Shown here: positions 30,674 through 34,811 of the stretch, in pieces
How the letters are laid out: the number at the start of each line of letters is the position of its first letter
Numbering within the stretch: the stretch's first letter is position 1
Source of the DNA: UMGS973 sp963609975
GTDB lineage: Bacteria > Bacillota > Clostridia > Peptostreptococcales > Anaerovoracaceae
Length of the DNA: 34,811 nucleotides
Direction: 5' to 3'
Assembly (NCBI GenBank): GCA_963609975.1
Contig: CAVDMD010000004.1
Location: 1 to 34,811, forward strand
Translations under genes and position numbers: made by a program
The notes under the pieces: generated by a model
What the model was told of the DNA's origin: nothing
The model's input: only the letters and a program-made list of their open reading frames with translations
Databases searched by the model: none

Positions 30674-32313
30674 AGCTGCCCGATCTGTGCGTTTATTCTT
30701 TCTCTTGTCACAGCCTCGCCCATGATCTGCTGAATTTCCCAGATGTCAGGGGACTGAGCTCTGCCGGTGATGGCAATTCGTATGACGGTTGAAACATGAC
30801 CCACATGACCCTTGTATTCCTCAGGGTGTTTTTTGAAATCCTTAGGCTTTACCGCATATCCGAGATCGGCGGTGATGCCTCTGATTTTTTCAAACCAGCT
30901 GCTCTGGTCGTCACTGTGGTCATAGCTGTCAAGATACCTTGTCAGTATTTCTTTTGCGTCTGCTGCTGCCTCGGCAGGGAACTGATCCTGCTTCTCATAT
31001 TCAAAGAAGTATCTGAAATACTCTATAATCTGTGAGGCTTTGATAAGGTCTTTTCTCGGTTTTTCACCTGTTCTGTCAAGGTCAAGCACCTTCAGCCAGT
31101 AGGCTTTGTCCTCAAGTACAGGAAGCAGATCCTGCCTGAATTCCTCAGCCCAGCCTCTGATGAAGCTGTAGAGGCTGCCGGAAGGTATTTTTACAAGCAC
31201 GTCTTTTGATACGTCCTCAAGCTTGTTAAGGTCAAACAGTGCGCCGCCGCCGTTCATTTTTTCTGCTGTGAAGTGAAATTCCGAAACAGGAGCGTCAGGG
31301 TTTGCGATTCTCCACTCCTCAAAGTTGGAGTTTAATATGGTCAGCAGATATTCTCTGACCGCATCAGGGTGATAGCCTTCGTTTCTGTAGTAGTCAAGTG
31401 ACAGCTCAGGGTCTTTTCTCTTTGAGAGCTTTCTCTTGTTGCCCTCCTCATCGATTTTCATAAGCTGTCCCGTATGGCAGAATACCGGCATTTCAAAGCC
31501 CAGCTTGGTAAAAAGCTCTACGTGCACAGGCAGCGACGGTATCCATTCGGCTCCTCTGACAACATGAGTTGTCCTCATAAAATGATCGTCTATGACATGG
31601 GCGAAGTGATAGGTAGGTATACCGTTTGTTTTGAGTATAACTATATCCTGACTGTTTTCGGGCATCGAAAGCTCGCCTCTGATACCGTCTGCAACGGTTA
31701 TATGAGCAGGCTCCTCTGTATTGCCGTCTGATTTGAGTCTTACCACATAAGGAAGACCCGCATCTATTTTTGACTGTATTTCATCTAAGGACATATCTCT
31801 GCATTTGGCAAACTCGCCGTATATTCCGGGGTTCAGCTTGTTTGCCTCCTGATATGCTCTGATTTCGTTTATCTCCTCCTCTGTGAGAAAACACGGGTAT
31901 GCCTGTCCTTTTTTGACCATTTCCCTGGCAAAGCACTGATATATCTCGCCTCGTCTGCTCTGATAATACGGTCCGTAGCTGCCGGTTTCGCCGTCAAGCA
32001 GTGCGCCTTCGTCAAAATTTATTCCGAAGAAATCAAGAGATTTAATGATTGTTTCGACTGCGCCCTCAACATATCTTTTGTCATCGGTATCTTCTATTCT
32101 GAGATAAAAAACTCCGCCGCTCTGGTGTGCAAGTCTTTCGTCGGCAAATGCGCCGTACAGGTTGCCCAGATGTATGAAGCCTGTCGGTGAGGGTCCGAGT
32201 CTTGTCACCATGGCCCCTTCGGGGAGAACTCTCTTTGGAAAATGCTCCTCGTAATATTCGGGTGTCTTGTCGATGTGCGGAAACAGAAGCTCCGCAAGCC
32301 TGTTATAATCCAT
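30670..32313 (-). CDS. gltX: Glutamyl-tRNA synthetase
   Basis: A 547-residue class I aminoacyl-tRNA synthetase charging tRNA-Glu (and perhaps tRNA-Gln for amidation). The HIGH-type motif is PSPTGFIHLGNLY (about 42-54), RIEDTDDKR follows (about 73), AHVIDDHFMRTTHVVRGAEW lies near residue 235, and the KMSKS-type motif is KLSKRKD (about 296). It is longer than the ~485 residues of most bacterial enzymes, with extended N-terminal (about 30 residues) and C-terminal parts. Ribosome-binding site GGAGG eight bases before the ATG. In E. coli GltX is the target of HipA; a HipA-like kinase is encoded 14 kb away, which is suggestive only. Confidence 0.94.
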   Translation of the reverse strand: MDYNRLAELLFPHIDKTPEYYEEHFPKRVLPEGAMVTRLGPSPTGFIHLGNLYGAFADERLAHQSGGVFYLRIEDTDDKRYVEGAVETIIKSLDFFGINFDEGALLDGETGSYGPYYQSRRGEIYQCFAREMVKKGQAYPCFLTEEEINEIRAYQEANKLNPGIYGEFAKCRDMSLDEIQSKIDAGLPYVVRLKSDGNTEEPAHITVADGIRGELSMPENSQDIVILKTNGIPTYHFAHVIDDHFMRTTHVVRGAEWIPSLPVHVELFTKLGFEMPVFCHTGQLMKIDEEGNKRKLSKRKDPELSLDYYRNEGYHPDAVREYLLTILNSNFEEWRIANPDAPVSEFHFTAEKMNGGGALFDLNKLEDVSKDVLVKIPSGSLYSFIRGWAEEFRQDLLPVLEDKAYWLKVLDLDRTGEKPRKDLIKASQIIEYFRYFFEYEKQDQFPAEAAADAKEILTRYLDSYDHSDDQSSWFEKIRGITADLGYAVKPKDFKKHPEEYKGHVGHVSTVIRIAITGRAQSPDIWEIQQIMGEAVTRERINAQIGQL

Positions 32314-32355
32314 ATTCTAAACCTCCGCTGGTATTGTGATTTGATTTACCATACC

Positions 32356-32385
32356 ATTATACATTGGAGAAACCTTTTATTGCAA
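32356..32385 (-). promoter_or_regulatory. gltX promoter
   Basis: On the minus strand TATAAT (32361-32356) with TTGCAA (32385-32380) 18 bases upstream. No T-box or other leader structure is seen in the short leader. Confidence 0.6.
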
Positions 32386-32404
32386 CGGATATTTTGCCAT
32401 CGGC

Positions 32405-32824
32405 CTATAATTCCCAATGCAGCCTGCTGTACTGCTCATCTGTAACAGGTTCGCACCATTCATTGCTGCAGTTCTGTCCCGGAACTTCAATCGCAAGATG
32501 CGCAAACCATTTGTCTTTTGCTGCGCCATGCCAGTGCTTGACTCCCGCAGGTATGTTTACGACATCTCCCGCCATGAGTTTTCTTGCCGGTCTGCCCCAT
32601 TCCTGATACCAGCCCTCTCCTGCAGTAACAAGCAGTATCTGCCCTCCGCCTGCCGAGGCATTATGAATATGCCAGTTGTTGCGGCAGCCCGGTTCAAATG
32701 TGACATTACCTATTATGACCTGCTCTGTCGAAAGCATATTAAGATAGCTCTGACCTGTAAAATACTGTGCAAACGCTTCATTTTTATCGCCCGCAGGAAA
32801 AACACTTATTTCTTTAATACTCAT
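32405..32824 (-). CDS. Small cupin-domain protein
   Basis: A 139-residue single-domain cupin. Motif 1 has WHIHNASAGGGQILLVTAGEGWYQEWG (metal ligands H, H, Q or E) and motif 2 GDVVNIPAGVKHWHGA. Similar proteins are often fused to or next to carboxymuconolactone decarboxylase-like or quinone/flavodoxin genes; the substrate is unknown. An ATG eight codons upstream is in frame, but GGAGG nine bases before the ATG at 32824, and the ATGA overlap with the flavodoxin stop, decide for 32824. Co-transcribed with the flavodoxin and probably controlled by the divergent LysR protein. Confidence 0.85.
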   Translation of the reverse strand: MSIKEISVFPAGDKNEAFAQYFTGQSYLNMLSTEQVIIGNVTFEPGCRNNWHIHNASAGGGQILLVTAGEGWYQEWGRPARKLMAGDVVNIPAGVKHWHGAAKDKWFAHLAIEVPGQNCSNEWCEPVTDEQYSRLHWEL

Positions 32825-33342
32825 AGTTTCAAACCTCCATGTGTCCATTTTTCGATATCTTTTTCAGAATGTGAAACTCTTGCGCCTCGAATTGCAAGCT
32901 CTCCTGTTACCTCTGCATCGGGGCAGAGCTTCTGTATATCTCTGATGCTGCTTCCCGGTCCGCTGCCCTCATGTGTGCAAAACGGTCTGATGGTTTTGCC
33001 GCCAAAGTCAAAATGTTCAAGAAATGTGAATACTGCCATAGGCATTGTGCCCCAGTAATTGGGGTATCCCAGATAAATCACATCGTATTTGTCAATGCTG
33101 CCGGGAAACGCTGCAAGCTCAGGTCTTGCATTATTTCTCCGATCCTCCTGCGCCTGCGCTATACATTCGTTGTAGTCTTTTGAATAGGGGTGTTTCTGCT
33201 CGATTCTGAACATATCGGCGCCTGTCAGCCTGCCGATAATTCCGGCTGCGATTTCTGTGTTGCCTTTTTCAAGTGTTTTTATCTGTCCGCTTACATAGTT
33301 TTCACCGGCTCTTGAATAGTATGCAATTAATTCCTTTGCCAT
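32821..33342 (-). CDS. Flavodoxin-like protein
   Basis: A 173-residue flavodoxin-family protein. The FMN phosphate loop is YYSRAGENYVSG (about 8-19), the second loop LGYPNYWGTMP (about 96-106), and the third CTHEGSGPGSS (about 127-137). It is of the long, loop-variable type often annotated flavodoxin/NAD(P)H-dependent oxidoreductase. It shuttles electrons or reduces quinones; partner unknown. The ATG has GGAGGG upstream. It is first in a two-gene operon with the cupin and divergent from LysR. Confidence 0.88.
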   Translation of the reverse strand: MAKELIAYYSRAGENYVSGQIKTLEKGNTEIAAGIIGRLTGADMFRIEQKHPYSKDYNECIAQAQEDRRNNARPELAAFPGSIDKYDVIYLGYPNYWGTMPMAVFTFLEHFDFGGKTIRPFCTHEGSGPGSSIRDIQKLCPDAEVTGELAIRGARVSHSEKDIEKWTHGGLKL

Positions 33343-33391
33343 ATTTATTCCCTCCGTTTCTTTTACAGCTATATATTAACACCTGCGAGCC

Positions 33392-33420
33392 TTGACAGGG
33401 AATAGCTGATAAGTTACTAT
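33392..33420 (+). promoter_or_regulatory. LysR-gene promoter with overlapping LysR box
   Basis: TTGACA (33392-33397) and TACTAT (33415-33420) are 17 bases apart. ATAG-N11-CTAT (33402-33420), the classic T-N11-A form bound by LysR-type regulators, covers spacer and -10. It fits autorepression plus control of the divergent flavodoxin-cupin operon. Confidence 0.7.
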
Positions 33421-33459
33421 GGTATAAACCAGAAGTTGATACTGTTTTCGGAGGTCTGT

Positions 33460-34356
33460 ATGTATAATCCTATGCTTGAAACATTTGTGGCTGTTGCCGA
33501 CCTTGGCAGCTTTAAGAAGGCTGCAGAGGTTCTGTATATATCTCCTACGGCTGTTATGAAGCAGATGAACAGCCTTGAGGCCCATCTCAATCTGCAGCTT
33601 GTAGAGCGCACGGCTTCGGGAGCAAAGCTGACGCCTGCAGGGAAAATGATTTATCATGATGCGAAATTCATAATGGACTACTCAAAAAAATCCGTTGAAG
33701 CGGCGTATGCGAAGCTTCAGAAAACGTACACGACATTCTGTGTCGGCACCTCGCTGCTTAACCCTGCAAAGCCTTTTATGGATCTGTGGTATCGTGTGAA
33801 TGGCAGGTTTCCTGACTACAGACTTCATCTTGTACCGTTTGAAGATAATTATGACGGCATACTTGCGGAAATAGAGAAGCTGGGAAGGAAATTTGATTTT
33901 CTGATCGGAGTGTGCGATTCGAAGGCGTGGCTTTCGCGGTGCTGTTTTCTGCCTCTTGGCAGGTACCGCAAAATGGTGGCGGTATCAGGAGACCATCCTC
34001 TCGCCTCAAAAAAAATACTTGATATGGAGGATCTGCACGGGCAGACTCTGATGATGGTCAAAAAGGGAGATTCGGGCGCCAATGATATTATACGCAGCGA
34101 TCTTGAAACGAATCACCCGGAGATTGTCATAGAGGATACGCAGCAGTTTTTTGACCTGTCTGTTTTTAACAGATGCGCGGAAACAGGCAATGTGCTGCTT
34201 ACAATAGAGTGCTGGCAGGATGTGCATCCCGGTCTTGTGACCATACCGGTCAACTGGGATTACAGTATTCCCTACGGTCTTTTGTACAGCAAAGACGCAC
34301 CCGATGATGTGCTTGAATTTGTAAAAGCCGCAAGGGAGATTAACGAAGGAGCCTGA
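33460..34356 (+). CDS. LysR-family transcriptional regulator
   Basis: A 298-residue LysR regulator. The N-terminal winged helix (about 4-62: METFVAVADLGSFKKAAEVL-like, SPTAVMKQMNSLEAHLNLQL, LTPAGKMIY) is followed by a periplasmic-binding-protein-like effector domain (about 90-290) with less conserved sequence. GGAGG five bases before the ATG at 33460 decides against the in-frame ATG at 33436. It lies divergent from the flavodoxin-cupin pair with a T-N11-A box between, so those genes are the likely target. The effector is unknown; a redox or aromatic compound would suit the targets. Confidence 0.9.
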   Translation: MYNPMLETFVAVADLGSFKKAAEVLYISPTAVMKQMNSLEAHLNLQLVERTASGAKLTPAGKMIYHDAKFIMDYSKKSVEAAYAKLQKTYTTFCVGTSLLNPAKPFMDLWYRVNGRFPDYRLHLVPFEDNYDGILAEIEKLGRKFDFLIGVCDSKAWLSRCCFLPLGRYRKMVAVSGDHPLASKKILDMEDLHGQTLMMVKKGDSGANDIIRSDLETNHPEIVIEDTQQFFDLSVFNRCAETGNVLLTIECWQDVHPGLVTIPVNWDYSIPYGLLYSKDAPDDVLEFVKAAREINEGA

Positions 34357-34811
34357 ACCTGCTGTTACACCGGTTTCGGGCAGCATTTGGCGGGCATAGG
34401 GCAATCGGAGCAGCAATTAAAAAATCGGCAGTAATTGCTATTTGTATCATATGCTTAAGGTAAATCATACCATGTAATGGTATACGACGCACAGGACGAG
34501 CCGGTGACAAAGACGCTCTTACTCAGTGCAGATATGGCTGCAGGGCATGGAGTAAATAATTTGCCTTAACAAGGTGTATTATGACCCTTCTTAATTAACC
34601 TTTCAGGTTAATATTATAAATACAGACAGTTCATTGACAGTAATGTTGGTGGACTGTCTTGTTTTATATAAATTCCTTGGTAAAGGTAATTTATATTCTC
34701 AAAGCAGACACATTTGGTGTAAGTGTCAAATCATGCACATATAAATCGATATGGCTGCTGTTATAATTTTTTTCTTTTGCAGGAGCATATGGAGCAGTTT
34801 TTTACATTTTA
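34357..34811. other. Gene-poor 455-base end region with inverted repeats
   Basis: No convincing gene is visible. Items seen: a perfect dyad ATACCAT (34467-34473) / ATGGTAT (34477-34483); a hairpin ATTAACC/GGTTAAT near 34593-34611; a terminator-like stem described separately; a GACAC/GTGTC dyad (34707-34727); and TATAAT at 34762-34767 followed by a T-run. An ATG at 34789 after AGGAG (34781-34785) opens MEQFFTF to the window end and may be the start of the next gene, but the three-base spacing is short. Confidence 0.4.
34625..34666 (+). terminator. Terminator-like hairpin
   Basis: GACAGTTCA (34625-34633) pairs with TGGACTGTC (34650-34658), one G-U pair, followed by TTGTTTTAT. It is 270 bases after the LysR stop, so what transcript it ends is unclear. 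Confidence 0.55.

Noticed and set aside
1..34811. CRISPR arrays, insertion sequences, rRNA or tRNA genes
   Set aside because: Looked for regularly spaced repeats, transposase motifs and tRNA T-loops by eye; none seen.

Overview
The window reads as chromosome from an anaerobic low-to-moderate-GC Bacillota of the class Clostridia. The grounds are A/T-rich promoters with strong AGGAGG ribosome-binding sites, several TTG starts, a SpoIIM-family protein, an FHA-FtsW fusion of the clostridial type, an arginine deiminase (ADI) operon and a yybP-ykoY-type manganese leader. An Anaerovoracaceae/Lachnospiraceae-like gut or oral organism is my best guess, but no rRNA is present to settle it.

Layout. 1-3.05 kb: end of a cobalamin lower-ligand operon (cobT, cobU, cobS and a second, P-loop-degenerate CobU-like protein), closed by a hairpin. 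3.06-8.1 kb (minus): two adjacent gene sets centred on polyprenyl-phosphate and envelope chemistry. One holds a DUF368/PopT-type undecaprenyl-phosphate translocase, a PAP2 phosphatase, a zinc-dependent phospholipase C-like protein and a zinc-ribbon membrane protein. The other holds a GT2-GtrA fusion, a NAGPA-type phosphodiester glycosidase and a small membrane protein. 8.2-10.4 kb (minus): OmpR-type two-component pair with a very strong terminator. 10.5-13.5 kb (plus): histidine phosphatase, cysteine synthase, Mn riboswitch plus mntP, SpoIIM-family protein. 13.5-15.6 kb: a MocR-type regulator that lacks the PLP lysine, divergent from an ECF transporter S component, with four TGTATATA boxes between them.

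15.6-18.1 kb is the accessory part of the window. It holds a HipA-like kinase gene (apparently frameshifted near its 5' end), a DUF2442-like/helix-turn-helix partner, a probable DUF3990-like C-terminal remnant and a 156-residue protein of unknown function. A 22-bp near-perfect palindrome sits on the -35 box of the kinase promoter, as expected for an autoregulated toxin-antitoxin-like module. This is the best candidate for an undescribed system.

18.1-23.4 kb (minus): PHP-domain phosphoesterase; then birA - FHA-ftsW - pbp, with a BirA-type operator over the birA promoter. 23.5-24.75 kb (plus): mreB with a near-consensus promoter and a terminator. 24.76-29.19 kb (plus): THUMP-domain rRNA methyltransferase followed by arcB-arcA-arcC and a 15-bp-stem terminator. 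Together the arc genes convert arginine to ornithine, NH3, CO2 and ATP. 29.27-32.3 kb (minus): a 5'-truncated gene remnant, a DUF364 protein and gltX. 32.4-34.36 kb: flavodoxin-cupin operon divergent from a LysR regulator with a T-N11-A-type box between them. The last 455 bases hold no convincing gene, only inverted repeats and perhaps the first codons of a gene running off the end.
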